DNA of 58,903 nucleotides from Paulinella micropora (lineage: Eukaryota > Cercozoa > Imbricatea > Euglyphida), in assembly GCA_009731375.1 (NCBI GenBank), contig BJOX01000006.1, positions 900,180 through 959,082 of the forward strand, written 5' to 3'. Each line of letters begins with the position of its first letter. The stretch's first letter is position 1. Under the pieces are notes generated by a model. The model saw nothing but the letters and a program-made list of their open reading frames with translations, had not been told where the DNA came from and made no database searches. The position numbers were made by a program, and so were the translations under genes. Below are positions 25,983 through 36,200 of this stretch, in pieces.

Positions 25983-27578
25983 AAGAAAAGGTTAGAAAGA
26001 AAAGACATAGCCGATGCTAAGGAAAGACAAGAGGTATTGGACAGAGAACATAAAAGAGAAATAGCAGAGGCGAAGGAAAGGCAGGAAGAAAAGGACAGGG
26101 AACTAAGAAGGGAGCAAAAACTCGTAGAAGATGTAAAGTTTGAACACGATAGGAAACAAAAATTATTACTATTACCACAGCCACAATATCAACCACAACT
26201 TATACAAGCGGTGAATAATCAACCACCTACACCAGCGACACCACTTCCAAAACCCCCTACTGCAGAAGACACTGAACTAGATGAAAACATAAAACTTTTG
26301 AAATCCGCTTATTATACTGATGAAGAGATTAAAAAAATGACTGATAGAATGATACAAAAAACAGCAGATGGTATTAAATTATTGAAACAGAAAAATGTAA
26401 AACTGACTGATATGAGGAAAGCACTAGCACAAGAAGAAAAAAAGGGGCAAGCAGCGGAAAATGATGTTAAAAATTTACAATTTAAGCAAACAATGAAAGA
26501 TGCCTTATCAAAAAAGTATTTACCAGAAATAAAAATCGTTGATTTATCGCGGGCCTTAAAAAGGAAACTTGAAATGGACGGACATACAAAATTGAAACAT
26601 AGAGAAAATAGCGAATGGATTATGGCGATGGTAAAAAGGTTTAAAATTAATGTAGGAAACGATGAGAAACAAATAAAAAAGAAAATAGCAGATTATGCTA
26701 AGTATGATGAGTATATGGGGAAACAAGGAGGTACAGGTAGGAAATTACACCATACATTGGACGAAATGATTAGTAAAGTATTTTCAATAGCGAAAATAAA
26801 AAAATATTTAATCCGCAAAGATTGGAAACACACAATGAACGAACATGATTTTGTAAATACTCTAACAAACAAAATGACAATAGACCCAAATGTGGATAAA
26901 CAAGTTTCAACGGATTTAAATATTGACGAGGGAATGCCACAACAACTACCACAGCAACCAGAGCCACAACCACAGCAACCAGAGCCAGAGGAGGGGATTT
27001 CACCCCCTACCATACCCCCGAGCGTCGCGGAGACGCCACAACCACAGACAGAGGAGCCCCCGCCAGAGGAGCCACAGCAGGGTGAGGGGCGGGGACTAAT
27101 GACTAATGAAATAGATGAAATAATGAAAAAATATGGATGGTATCTTGGTGCGATAGCCAGTGATGAAATCTACAAGTTGAAGCCCGGAAGCAGAAAGCGA
27201 TACGGATTTATAATGAATACCGACCCGAGCACCAAAAAAGGCCAGCACTGGATGGCCGTATGGATAAGTCTAGATAAAGACAGGAGTGTTGAAGTGTATG
27301 ACCCGCTAGCACTTTATGAACCTACTGAAGACTTCCAACAACAAATGAAACGACTAATAGATAAAAGCCACCCCGATAGTTATTTATTAATGAAGGTTAA
27401 TCAAGTAAAAGAGCAGAGCGATACCAGTGATACCTGCGGATGGTTTGCTATGAGGTTTTTAATGGAGCGGGCGAAAGGAGTGCGATTTAAGTTTGCTAGT
27501 GGTTATACAGATTTAAAAGAAAGCGAAGCAGAAAAGTTAAAATCACAGAATGGTTATGGATTTGACACCTTTTTGTAA
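25983..27578 (+). CDS. Coiled coil fused to adenain-like cysteine protease
   Basis: 531 codons in frame with the preceding gene after one TAA. Order: Lys/Glu/Arg coiled coil (first ~65 codons), Pro/Gln-rich linker, helical middle region, a second Pro/Gln linker (about 26930-27090), then the protease. Catalytic residues are visible: His at 27246 (Gln-His-Trp-Met), an acidic residue in the Val-Tyr-Asp strand at about 27300, Gln at about 27414, and Cys at 27435 (Asp-Thr-Cys-Gly-Trp). This His-Asp-Gln-Cys order is that of the adenain/Ulp1 clan, which matures capsid proteins in adenoviruses, Polintons and PLVs. The protease domain alone is about 160 residues; the long N-terminal extension is unusual and may make this a scaffold-protease polyprotein. 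Confidence 0.85.
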   Translation, partial: KKRLERKDIADAKERQEVLDREHKREIAEAKERQEEKDRELRREQKLVEDVKFEHDRKQKLLLLPQPQYQPQLIQAVNNQPPTPATPLPKPPTAEDTELDENIKLLKSAYYTDEEIKKMTDRMIQKTADGIKLLKQKNVKLTDMRKALAQEEKKGQAAENDVKNLQFKQTMKDALSKKYLPEIKIVDLSRALKRKLEMDGHTKLKHRENSEWIMAMVKRFKINVGNDEKQIKKKIADYAKYDEYMGKQGGTGRKLHHTLDEMISKVFSIAKIKKYLIRKDWKHTMNEHDFVNTLTNKMTIDPNVDKQVSTDLNIDEGMPQQLPQQPEPQPQQPEPEEGISPPTIPPSVAETPQPQTEEPPPEEPQQGEGRGLMTNEIDEIMKKYGWYLGAIASDEIYKLKPGSRKRYGFIMNTDPSTKKGQHWMAVWISLDKDRSVEVYDPLALYEPTEDFQQQMKRLIDKSHPDSYLLMKVNQVKEQSDTSDTCGWFAMRFLMERAKGVRFKFASGYTDLKESEAEKLKSQNGYGFDTFL

Positions 27579-27640
27579 AAGATATTTTCTAATATATAGA
27601 TTTTTGAGGTTGTAGGTGGTTTTTATAAAAAGCACCTACG

Positions 27641-28453
27641 ATGGAGTACAAGGGAGGAAGAAGTTCTGGTATCTATTACATAAATAGTAAAAATAGAATA
27701 ACGGGAACAGACAGCGACTTTACACACGAAGTCAATATGAAGGGGCTAGACAACTCCACACATTGTAAAATTCTTCATATTTATGTGCCGAAATCGTATT
27801 ACTCTGTGGCTTCACCATATAATACTTTTACATTATCCGAAGACGGGTATGAGGCTTTAATTACAATACCAGAGGGTAACTACACAATGAACAACTTAAA
27901 AAATAAGTTGTCTGAGGTACTGACGACAGAAAGTCCGAATGATTATACTTATGTAGTCTCAAGCAACAATACAAACACAGAAGCGGAGGATGGTAAATTA
28001 ACATTCAGTGTTTTAAATAACGGAGGTATTCAACCGCGGTTTATATTTGATGCTGATACACGTATTCACGAGGTAATGGGTTTTGATAGAAATTCAACAT
28101 ATTTCTTTGCTAATGATTTTATTAAATCGCCTAATGTAATTATTCTAACTGGTGAAAAAACTCTGTATCTTCAATCGGATTTGGTGAATGAAGGTGATAA
28201 TCATGTGCTTCAAGAAATATACACAGCCAACGAAATTCCTTTTGGTTCTGTCATTTATGACGGCTCTGGAAGCGAATACGGGAAGACATTATCTGCGAGT
28301 TCAAACAATGTATTCAGGTTTTACTTGACGGACGAAAACGACCAAGCAATAAATCTTAATGGTTTAGGTATCGTTATGACATTATTGGTTTATCGCGAAA
28401 CTAATTATTTTAGTTTATTTAATTCATTTTTCAATCTTTTGAAACAGAGATAA
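27641..28453 (+). CDS. Minor capsid (penton) protein, single jelly roll
   Basis: 270 residues, intact. The N-terminal Tyr-Tyr-Ile-Asn-Ser-Lys-Asn-Arg segment, the Val-Pro-Lys-Ser-Tyr-Tyr motif (about 49-54), the Ile-Pro-Glu-Gly-Asn-Tyr motif (about 79-84) and the Asn-Leu-Asn-Gly strand near the C terminus match the pattern of PLV and virophage penton proteins, which form the fivefold vertices. It is placed immediately before the major capsid gene, as in most relatives. It ends in a strong palindrome. Confidence 0.82.
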   Translation: MEYKGGRSSGIYYINSKNRITGTDSDFTHEVNMKGLDNSTHCKILHIYVPKSYYSVASPYNTFTLSEDGYEALITIPEGNYTMNNLKNKLSEVLTTESPNDYTYVVSSNNTNTEAEDGKLTFSVLNNGGIQPRFIFDADTRIHEVMGFDRNSTYFFANDFIKSPNVIILTGEKTLYLQSDLVNEGDNHVLQEIYTANEIPFGSVIYDGSGSEYGKTLSASSNNVFRFYLTDENDQAINLNGLGIVMTLLVYRETNYFSLFNSFFNLLKQR

Positions 28454-28500
28454 ATTAGTCCCTTAGGACAATTGTCGATAGCATGCTATCGACTAAATTA
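28454..28500. terminator. Double hairpin between penton and capsid genes
   Basis: A 4-bp stem at 28458-28469 and a perfect 20-bp palindrome at 28474-28493 (GTCGATAGCATGCTATCGAC), with further A/T pairing outside. It is the strongest palindrome in the viral block apart from the fold-back at 15.3 kb. Confidence 0.65.
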
Positions 28501-28580
28501 ATTTTTGATTTAATTATTTTTTTCTATAAATATATTCTGGTGAATTAGTTAATTTACACTACTTCAAAAACAAAACAAAA

Positions 28581-30096
28581 ATGCCTGTCCAATACGGAGG
28601 AGAACTAGTCCATCAGACTAAGGAACTGCTCACAGGTAAGTATGAATTGAACAAACTTACCAGCCGTGAAGGGTCGCAAACTATTCCACTTACAACTGCT
28701 GGTGGAACGGAAAGCACATTTGAAATTCCTACTCGCCCTTTGAACCTTGCGAGGTCGGTGTTGCGATTTACTTACACTCCTACTGCTGCAGGTGCAGGCA
28801 ACTTCAATCGTATTTATATGGATTGTCTGTCTATGATTAAAACTATTGAACTGCGAAGCCGAAGCGGGCAGTATCTGTGTAATCTTCAACATGTGGGTAA
28901 TTACACTAAGGTGATATGGAAACCAGAAATTAAGTATGAAAAAATTTATGGCACTTGAAAATCATGGTTCTTATGATGATGACAAGAAAACAGGTAATTC
29001 TGGTGCTATGCTTCAAAAGTGTAATGCTGGAAAAGTTGAAATTAGAACCGTAGCGGAAAGAGCGGCAATTACTGCTGCAGGCAATACTGCAGGATTGGTC
29101 GCTGCAGTTCAAGGATATTACAAAGTGCCACTTGTTAATGCCCGTCGCCACGATGATACCGCTCTTGCTGATAGCAGTGCAGGTACTTATAGCCTTGTTG
29201 ATGTTCCTTTTGAGGAGGCTAAGTATTTCGAAGGAGGTACTGATAACAAGGCTACTCCTGCTATCAGTGTTAAGTTTCCTTTGGGTATGCTGTTTGGAAC
29301 TATTTTTGAATTGGATAAGACTATTGGGTTTAATGAAATTTTGGATTTTAGAATTGTATGGGAGAGCACTGCCCGCACTTCATTTTATGGCACTGATGCG
29401 AGTTCTATTTCCACTGGTGCTACTGCTACTGCCACTGGTGCTATTGTCTCAAACCTAAATTTATTCCTTGCTGTTGAGACTGACCCAAATGTCATCCTTG
29501 GTGTCCAGCAAAAGATTGCGGGTGAAGGCTTTCCTTTTAAGATTGAATATCCCATTGCTTGGAAACAAAATCTTCAAACATCGCAACAGAACTATGTTAT
29601 TAAGATGAACCGCTCACAGGGTGAAAGAATTCGTCGTATCTATACATCCGCCTTTCACAACACTGAGAGTGCTAATACTTCCTTTGATAACAGCAATATG
29701 CCTGCGGGTTATGCAGCGGGACCACCAGTAGTTCAAGCACAATCATCTAAGGTTCGAACATATTACACAACCCTTGACGGAAGCCGTATTCAACAATTTG
29801 ATATTGATACATCTAGAAATGAAGACTATATGCTTCTCAAGGATAAGTTGAAGGGTAGTGCCATTTTGAATTCTAATGTGTATCATTACAACTGGTTTCA
29901 TGTGGATACTTGGGACAATAACCGCCCGCTGTGCGATAAGGATACCGACGGGTATGAGGTGAGTGGTCTGAGCCTTGACACTGAGAGGCGATATGAGTTC
30001 GTTTCAACTACTGCTGGAAACAATCTTAACCATTACACTTTTGCCATTCTTCAACGAAGTGTGCTTGTGAAGGGAATTGAAATCCTTATGTCATAG
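28581..30096 (+). CDS. Major capsid protein, double jelly roll, one frame break
   Basis: About 504 residues in two phases. The first 120 codons from 28581 and the rest from about 28940 to 30096 join at a run of six A near 28935, where one extra base explains the break. The protein starts with Met-Pro-Val-Gln-Tyr-Gly-Gly and an early Glu-Leu-Val segment, and has beta-rich halves with Gly/Ala/Thr loops, Pro-Leu-Val-Asn-Ala-Arg, Tyr-Pro-Ile-Ala-Trp and Asn-Tyr-Asn-Trp-Phe-like strands of the PLV/Polinton capsid family. It would form the trimeric pseudo-hexameric capsomers. The break is typical of homopolymer error, and the rest of the frame is open. Confidence 0.85.
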
Positions 30097-30117
30097 AAAG
30101 AAAAATAAAAAGAATAA

Positions 30118-30152
30118 TAAACATAAAAAATATTTTTTTGTTTATATAAACA
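30118..30152 (+). promoter_or_regulatory. Poly-T/TATA leader with palindrome
   Basis: A poly-T stretch is followed by a 16-base palindrome (30138-30153, TTGTTTATATAAACAA) that ends on the A of the ATG at 30153. It is similar to the leaders at 18600-18627 and 25588-25613. Confidence 0.5.
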
Positions 30153-31394
30153 ATGACTACTAACCAGAGAAATTTAATCGCACAAAATCCTGACGGAGAT
30201 TTCGTAAATGTAAAAGTCGGGCATGATGGCTATCTTGAGACTAATGTTGAAAAAACAGCATTTGGTGAATTAGCAACATCACAATACACGCCGATTATAC
30301 AAGAAACATTTATGTATAATGTAAATACCTCTAAGTGGAACACAAGCACTACTAGTGCTACATTAGAGCAAAAGAGTGCTATGGCATATCTAACAACACA
30401 GGCAGTTGGAGGTTCAAGATTATTCATTGAAACAAAAAAGAAAATTAAATATCGTGCTGGTATGGGTGTATGTGTCAGATTTACTGCTTTGTGGAATACA
30501 AATGAAGCAGGCGGATATTCATCTTATGTAGGTATTGGTGATTCCTTCTTGACGGACGGATTTTTCTTCTCAAGAGAAAATGGTGTAATGAAAATATACC
30601 AATTAAACAACTCCACTGTCATTACCGAGGTTAAACAAAGTCAATGGAATGTAGATAAAGCAGATGGAACCGATTACTTACCAGCAATTGATTTCAGTAA
30701 GGGTAATGTATTTCAGATTAAATATCAATACTTAGGTTTTGGTCAGATATCATTTTATATTGAAAATCCAAACACGGGGCTATTTCAACTAGTCCATGCT
30801 ATACGATATGCTAACAGCAAAACTGCTCCTTCTCTTAATAATACTACTTTACCATTCTTGGCTTCTATAGCAGTTGGTGCTAATCCGCAAATCCAAAATC
30901 TTAGAATTGCCAGTGTTGGATGCTTTATTGAAGGAACTGAAATCATAAGAGGTATTCCATTTATTTATGAAAGAACAGCAAATACAACGAATGTAGCAAC
31001 TCATGCTTTTACTATGAGGAATAATACTAATATTATTGGAAACACTATTGCTAATTATAGTATAGTGTATCCTAGACGGCTAAATGTCTTAAATACAGAT
31101 GGTAAATCTGGTGTAATCATTAAAGTAATAAAAAATGCTACCCTTACTGGTGCTGTCTATGCTGAAAACAATACTAATACAAGTCTGGTTTCATTTGATA
31201 CTACCGCAACTATTGCTGGTGGAAATACTATTGCCGTTGTATTTGTTAATACGAATGATGCTCAAAGCATAGATTTTAATGATTATGATTTAGATGATAT
31301 GTTGCCAAGCGAAAGGCTAACTATAACAGCACAGGCTACTACAAATCAGACTATAAGTATTCAGTATGCTTTTACTTGGTTAGAAGACCCATGA
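30153..31394 (+). CDS. Probable virion surface protein, beta-sandwich
   Basis: 413 residues, intact. It is rich in Asn, Thr, Gly and aromatic residues, with a Gly-Phe-Phe-Phe-Ser-Arg strand and repeated beta-hairpin-like stretches; no membrane segment or enzyme motif. The first 30 residues (Asn-Pro-Asp-Gly-Asp-Phe-Val-Asn-Val-Lys) resemble a short trimerising tip. It sits directly after the capsid gene on the same strand, which argues for a structural or glycan-binding role. Family not recognised. Confidence 0.65.
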   Translation: MTTNQRNLIAQNPDGDFVNVKVGHDGYLETNVEKTAFGELATSQYTPIIQETFMYNVNTSKWNTSTTSATLEQKSAMAYLTTQAVGGSRLFIETKKKIKYRAGMGVCVRFTALWNTNEAGGYSSYVGIGDSFLTDGFFFSRENGVMKIYQLNNSTVITEVKQSQWNVDKADGTDYLPAIDFSKGNVFQIKYQYLGFGQISFYIENPNTGLFQLVHAIRYANSKTAPSLNNTTLPFLASIAVGANPQIQNLRIASVGCFIEGTEIIRGIPFIYERTANTTNVATHAFTMRNNTNIIGNTIANYSIVYPRRLNVLNTDGKSGVIIKVIKNATLTGAVYAENNTNTSLVSFDTTATIAGGNTIAVVFVNTNDAQSIDFNDYDLDDMLPSERLTITAQATTNQTISIQYAFTWLEDP

Positions 31395-31398
31395 AAGC

Positions 31399-31439
31399 AA
31401 AAAAAAAAAAAAAAAATGGAAGTGTGGATTTTTAAAATA
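31399..31439. other. A-run between convergent genes
   Basis: A run of about 18 A followed by an imperfect inverted repeat (31425-31445) lies between the 413-residue gene and the convergent 157-residue gene. It may serve as a shared 3' end. Confidence 0.4.
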
Positions 31440-31913
31440 TCACTTTTTAAAATACTTGATAAAATTATTTTTTCTAACTTCATTCATTTCTTCATTTTTT
31501 TCTAGAAATGAAAGTACACATGCCACATCGCAAAATCTATCATCGTCAATTGAAACTGATAACACATTTTTTTTCTTACACTCTTTACAAGGTGCTTTAT
31601 TTAATATACATCCTTCTTCTGTACATGTAGCATTCGCTATTTCTTCGCCAACATTAGCCTTGATTTCGGTAATTCCAGTCTCTTTTAAATCAGTCGCCTT
31701 AAAAGGAGTGCTTGGTTCCTCCATTATAATTTTTGCTAGTGTAGCCTCCAATGGAATAACTACTTTCACATTGTCATCCCGGGGTTTGTATTGCTCATAG
31801 AAAGATACAATGTCAGGCTTAGTCCATTTAATTGTCGGCTTTTTTATTTCGCCGTCAAGGTTCCATTTTTCAATTTCATTCAAGTAGTCTTGTTTTGTGT
31901 TCAGGTCTGACAT
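31440..31913 (-). CDS. Unknown protein with Cys cluster, paralogue of 37.4-kb gene
   Basis: 157 residues. The N-terminal half (Asp-Tyr-Leu-x-Glu-Ile-Glu-Lys-Trp ... Phe-Tyr-Glu-Gln-Tyr) and a Leu-Lys-Glu-Thr-Gly-Ile-Thr-Glu-Ile motif are shared with the gene at 37399-38094. The C-terminal third differs and has a Cys-x4-Cys ... Cys-x2-Cys ... Cys-x3-Cys arrangement that could bind zinc. A TATATA run lies just upstream of the start. Function unknown; one conserved N-terminal module with two alternative C-terminal modules suggests adaptor proteins. Confidence 0.65.
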   Translation of the reverse strand: MSDLNTKQDYLNEIEKWNLDGEIKKPTIKWTKPDIVSFYEQYKPRDDNVKVVIPLEATLAKIIMEEPSTPFKATDLKETGITEIKANVGEEIANATCTEEGCILNKAPCKECKKKNVLSVSIDDDRFCDVACVLSFLEKNEEMNEVRKNNFIKYFKK

Positions 31914-32251
31914 GATATATATATATATATATATATATTAAAAAAATCTTTTAGCAAAAATGTCAAATATATTTTTTTTATTTCACTTTTAATGTCAGTA
32001 AATTTCTCAAACCACGGCTGTTTCATAACCCATTCTAGATATGGTTTGTCAATGGTAGCAACATCTTGAATTTTCTTACCTTTATACTTACCGAATGGAA
32101 AAATATCCCTTGGCTTTCCTGCCCGTGCATTTTCAATCATTTGGATTTCGTCAGTAATTATCTTTTTAACATCGGTAATAGAAAATGTTTCTTTTTTATT
32201 TTCAATAGCGAGTTGCTCAAACTTATCACATAATCTGGTGAGGGTGGTCAT
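31901..32251 (-). CDS. Small protein with ExoX-C-like domain
   Basis: 116 residues. The centre (about 50-78) has Phe-Gly-Lys-Tyr-Lys-Gly-Lys-Lys followed by Pro-Tyr-Leu-Glu-Trp, a pattern found in the C-terminal accessory domain of exodeoxyribonuclease X-like proteins and in small stand-alone phage and viral proteins. No DEDD nuclease core is present, so it is not itself an exonuclease by this evidence; a DNA-binding or replication accessory role is inferred. It overlaps the start of the 157-residue gene by 13 bases, consistent with co-transcription. Confidence 0.6.
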   Translation of the reverse strand: MTTLTRLCDKFEQLAIENKKETFSITDVKKIITDEIQMIENARAGKPRDIFPFGKYKGKKIQDVATIDKPYLEWVMKQPWFEKFTDIKSEIKKIYLTFLLKDFFNIYIYIYISCQT

Positions 32252-32307
32252 TGGTCTATATAGAGTGGTAAAAAATTTTATGAAAAAAATTAATTAATTG
32301 ATTATTA

Positions 32308-33021
32308 TTAAATTTTAAGAGCGGACACGAAGCCGTAAGGGATACTATCATTTTCGTTGATAAACTCACGCCCGCACCATCTTGTTTTATTAACTACTTT
32401 TACTACATTCTTTTGGTGATGTATGCTAAAGTGTTCAATATGTTGTTGTTTGCTGTATGTATTTTCTTCATTATAAAATCTCTGGTATTAGTTAAACTTT
32501 CGCCCTTATCCATTAATTCACAAGCGGTTGGATTTAATTTTTTCAAATCTAAACCTTTTCCTCTAAAGTGGAAATGAGTTTTACCTTTTTCTTCACCTTT
32601 CTTTACATACTCCAACATATATAATTTTGGTGCTACCCATATTCCCCTTATTATTTTACAATCAGTTCCAAGGTCATCATCCATTCCGCCGATTGTTTTA
32701 TCTCTAAATCTTTTAATTCGTTCAATGTTTCTTACATTGCTTTGAATGCTGTCTGTATCTGTATAATAATAATCTCTGTCGGGGTCGTTGTTTGGATTGG
32801 CTTCAGTCATATACTTATACATAATTCGTCTGCTGTATGCTAGGATAAATGCCCCGTAGTGAGTGGGTTTCGTAATTCTTTCTTCTTTTTCTTGCTCATC
32901 TCTTGGAATACCGCTGATTAACCATAATTCACTATTAGCCTCTTCAAACTTTTCAATATCAGTTATCACATGCTTAGCCCAGAATTTCCAATACTCGTGA
33001 TTTTTTGTTATGTATTTACTC
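32308..33021 (-). CDS. Family B DNA polymerase, C-terminal part
   Basis: About 200 residues in frame from the gap edge plus a short frame-shifted tail. Motif C, Tyr-Thr-Asp-Thr-Asp-Ser, is at about 32745-32775 (two of the metal-binding carboxylates), preceded by a Tyr-Gly-Ala-Phe-Ile-Leu-Ala-Tyr-Ser-Arg helix. The main frame closes at 32403, but coding-like sequence continues in the -1 phase to 32308, with a Trp-Cys-Gly-Arg and Pro-Tyr-Gly-Phe end of the kind seen at the C terminus of Polinton polymerases. The 5' part is missing behind the 231-base gap. The N-terminal half of a polymerase of the same type lies at 43715-45528 on the other strand. Confidence 0.85.
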
Positions 33022-33252
33022 NNNNNNNNNNNNNNNNNNNNNNNNNNNNNNNNNNNNNNNNNNNNNNNNNNNNNNNNNNNNNNNNNNNNNNNNNNNNNNN
33101 NNNNNNNNNNNNNNNNNNNNNNNNNNNNNNNNNNNNNNNNNNNNNNNNNNNNNNNNNNNNNNNNNNNNNNNNNNNNNNNNNNNNNNNNNNNNNNNNNNNN
33201 NNNNNNNNNNNNNNNNNNNNNNNNNNNNNNNNNNNNNNNNNNNNNNNNNNNN
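33022..33252. other. Assembly gap (231 N) inside viral block
   Basis: The left edge is polB coding minus strand; the right edge is the 3' part of the second fibre gene. Two unrelated genes end in the gap, so it is a contig joint that may be wrong. Confidence 1.
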
Positions 33253-36200
33253 GCCAAAATCTAGCATATCCATTTCTGTTAGTATTTCTTCTAATTCCTG
33301 TGCTATTAAGCCAGTCCTACATTTCTTGTTGTCATCAATCATACGATAGCAAACTGGATTTAACTTATTAATAAAATCTAAGCCTAAGCATTCCTTTATA
33401 TCTTCGTTTTTTCGCCTATCTGAATATTGAATTGGATTAGACAATACCCATAATTGCCCATCGCTCGCTCTTAATGACATTAAAGCAGTATTTGAATTAT
33501 TCTCCCATATGAACCCACTCGTTGAAGAACCATTCACTCTAAATCTAATAGCATAAGAAGTTAATCCTCCGCCTCCTCCTGCTGGTGCTGTTCCTGTTCC
33601 GCTTAATGCTTTATTTGCCCCAGACTGGCTCATATAAATCCCCCAGTTTGAATCTCCAATGTCCCACATAAATATTCCTCTCGCATTCGTCCCGTCTGTT
33701 TGTCCTTGAATTGCTATTTTTGCCCCATTAGTTGATGCTGATGCCGTTGTTAGTGTGCCTGTGTATGTAATTCCCGCATTTGCCGTAATTAATCCACTTG
33801 CGGTTGCTGTTGTTGTTGATATACCAGCATTTGCCGTTATTAATCCACTTGCGGTTGCTGTTGTTGTTGATATACCAGCATTTGCCGTTATTAATCCTGC
33901 TGTGCTTATATTCATCGCCTCAGACCATGTTATATTGCTTCCTGCTGTTATTCCTGATTTATAGTTAAAAGCAAGTTTGTTTGAGTTTTTGTATATTTGA
34001 AAGTTTGAGCCAGCATTACTTGATTTCCAGTTTGAGCCGTCATAATAAGCATCAAAAATTAAGCCTACATTATCATGTGTCCAGTTCAATAATTGAAATG
34101 TTGGATAAGCATCCGCCGTTGTTATTGCTTGTAAGTGTGCTCCTCCGATATTTGAAGCCGTTTCATATAATTCTAAACCACCTGTCGCCCCTGTTCCTTT
34201 CGTTGTATTGCCTATGATTATTGGTTTGCCTGATGCTGTTGTTATTTTGTCGCTTGCCGTTAATGTTGTTGTTGATATCCCCGCAGTTGAAGTAATTGTC
34301 GTTCCCGTTATTGTTCCGCCATTTGTTATGTTGTTTGAGTTCATATCTAAGGCACCATAAAACCGCATACCGCCAGCATTGTTAAAACGGACAATGTCAG
34401 ACGAAGCACTTTTATTGTCCAAAAGTTTTGAAATATAAAGTCCCGCCCCTTTTACATCAAATGCTACATTCGTGAATACATAACCTCTTTGGTCTGCGGT
34501 TCCGCTTGTAGCAGTATTTAGAGTAAATAAGAAATATTGAAAATCACCTGATTTCTGTGAAAAGAATATATCTCCTCCATTTTGGTTTAATATCCTCGCC
34601 CCATTATATGTTATATTTCCGCCATTAGTGATAGTTTGATTATTAAAATCGGCATTGTTCGTTAAAGTTAGATATTTTATCGTAGTGCTTGCCCCATTAA
34701 ATGTTTTACTTCCTGTTATGGTTTGGTCTGTTGTTAGTTTTACATTTTGCCCGTCCAATGTGTCCGCATACCCTTTTGTCGCTCCGTCCGTCGCTAATGT
34801 CGGAGTTCCAAGGTTGGCTATTTGCTACTATTACAATCTAGCCCCGAAGCATTAAACCACGAAGCAATCGTCCCGTCAATAATAAAACTTATTTTTTTCG
34901 CAGAAATTTCAAAGTTGTAATATGTTGCAGTTTTCATATCCAAACTAGCAATTGACCCGATATTACTGGTAGAATTGAAAACGATAAATGTGCCCTTTGT
35001 TGTTGAATTGATTGAATTTCCCGTTATTTCAACACCACTGCTATATGTCTTAATTCCTGCTATGGTTTGGTTTCCTGTTAGTTTCACATTTTGCCCGTCT
35101 AATGTATCCACATAACTTTTGTTTGCTCCGTCCGTTGTTGCTGATGGTGTGGCTAAGTTTGTTATTTTGTTGTTATTCAAAGATAGTGTAGTGCCAGTTG
35201 CGGTTATAATTAAAGTATTGCCCGAATGTAACTCAACATACGAACCCGTTATTTGTATCGGATACCAAGTCGCTGTTGCCGTTTTTTGTGCTGCAATCAT
35301 TCCTATTTTTGTATCAAAGGCTATGCCAATGCCGTCAAAAGTTGTAGGGTTGGACGAACCACTTACTTCTAAAGTTGATGTAAATTTTTTATTCCCTGCT
35401 ATGGTTTGGTCTCCTGTTAGTTTAACCACTGAACCATCAACTGCGAGATTAGCGAGATTAATTCCATTATACGTAGAAGCCCCTGAAATAGCAAAACCAC
35501 CCATATGTAGTCCTCCCGTCATACTGGCTGTGCCGTCTAATCTAAGAAAGGGTGGTGTGGTGTTTCTCCATTGCCCCGTGCTATACATAATCAGTTGGTT
35601 ATCTGCTGGAAAGCCTGTTATCGTCACATCGCTGTGGCTATCTATACTTCCAGCTGCTGACACCTTGTTATTATTATCATTATGCTCAAATATCCATTCA
35701 TCGACACCTTTGTCATTTAGTAAATTTACATTTATTATGTTTTGTCTTTTCGCATCAATCCCCGCACTCGCATTTATTATACTGCTAAATGTTTTAATTC
35801 CTGCTATGGTTTGGTCTCCTGTTAGTTTAACCACCGAAGTATCAAGAACAGAAACATCAATACCATCGACATTACCTACATTTGTTATGTTAAATCCTCC
35901 CATATTTAAATTTCCAAACATCATAGCGAGACCATCCAATCTAAGAAAAGGTGAGTTTGTGTTTCTCCATTGCCCTGTGCTATAAATGAGCAGTTGGTTA
36001 TCGGCGGGTGTGCCTGTAATTAAAACATCGCTGTGTGTATTAATTGAGCCGTCTGCTGACACTTTATCATTATTGTCTTCGTGCTCAGATATCCAAGTAT
36101 CAACATCTTTCGTATTTAATAAATTAACTCCTGTTATATTCAAATTACCGCCCATATTAATGTTGCCGAATTCATCAACATTTATTGGAAAAGTTTTATT

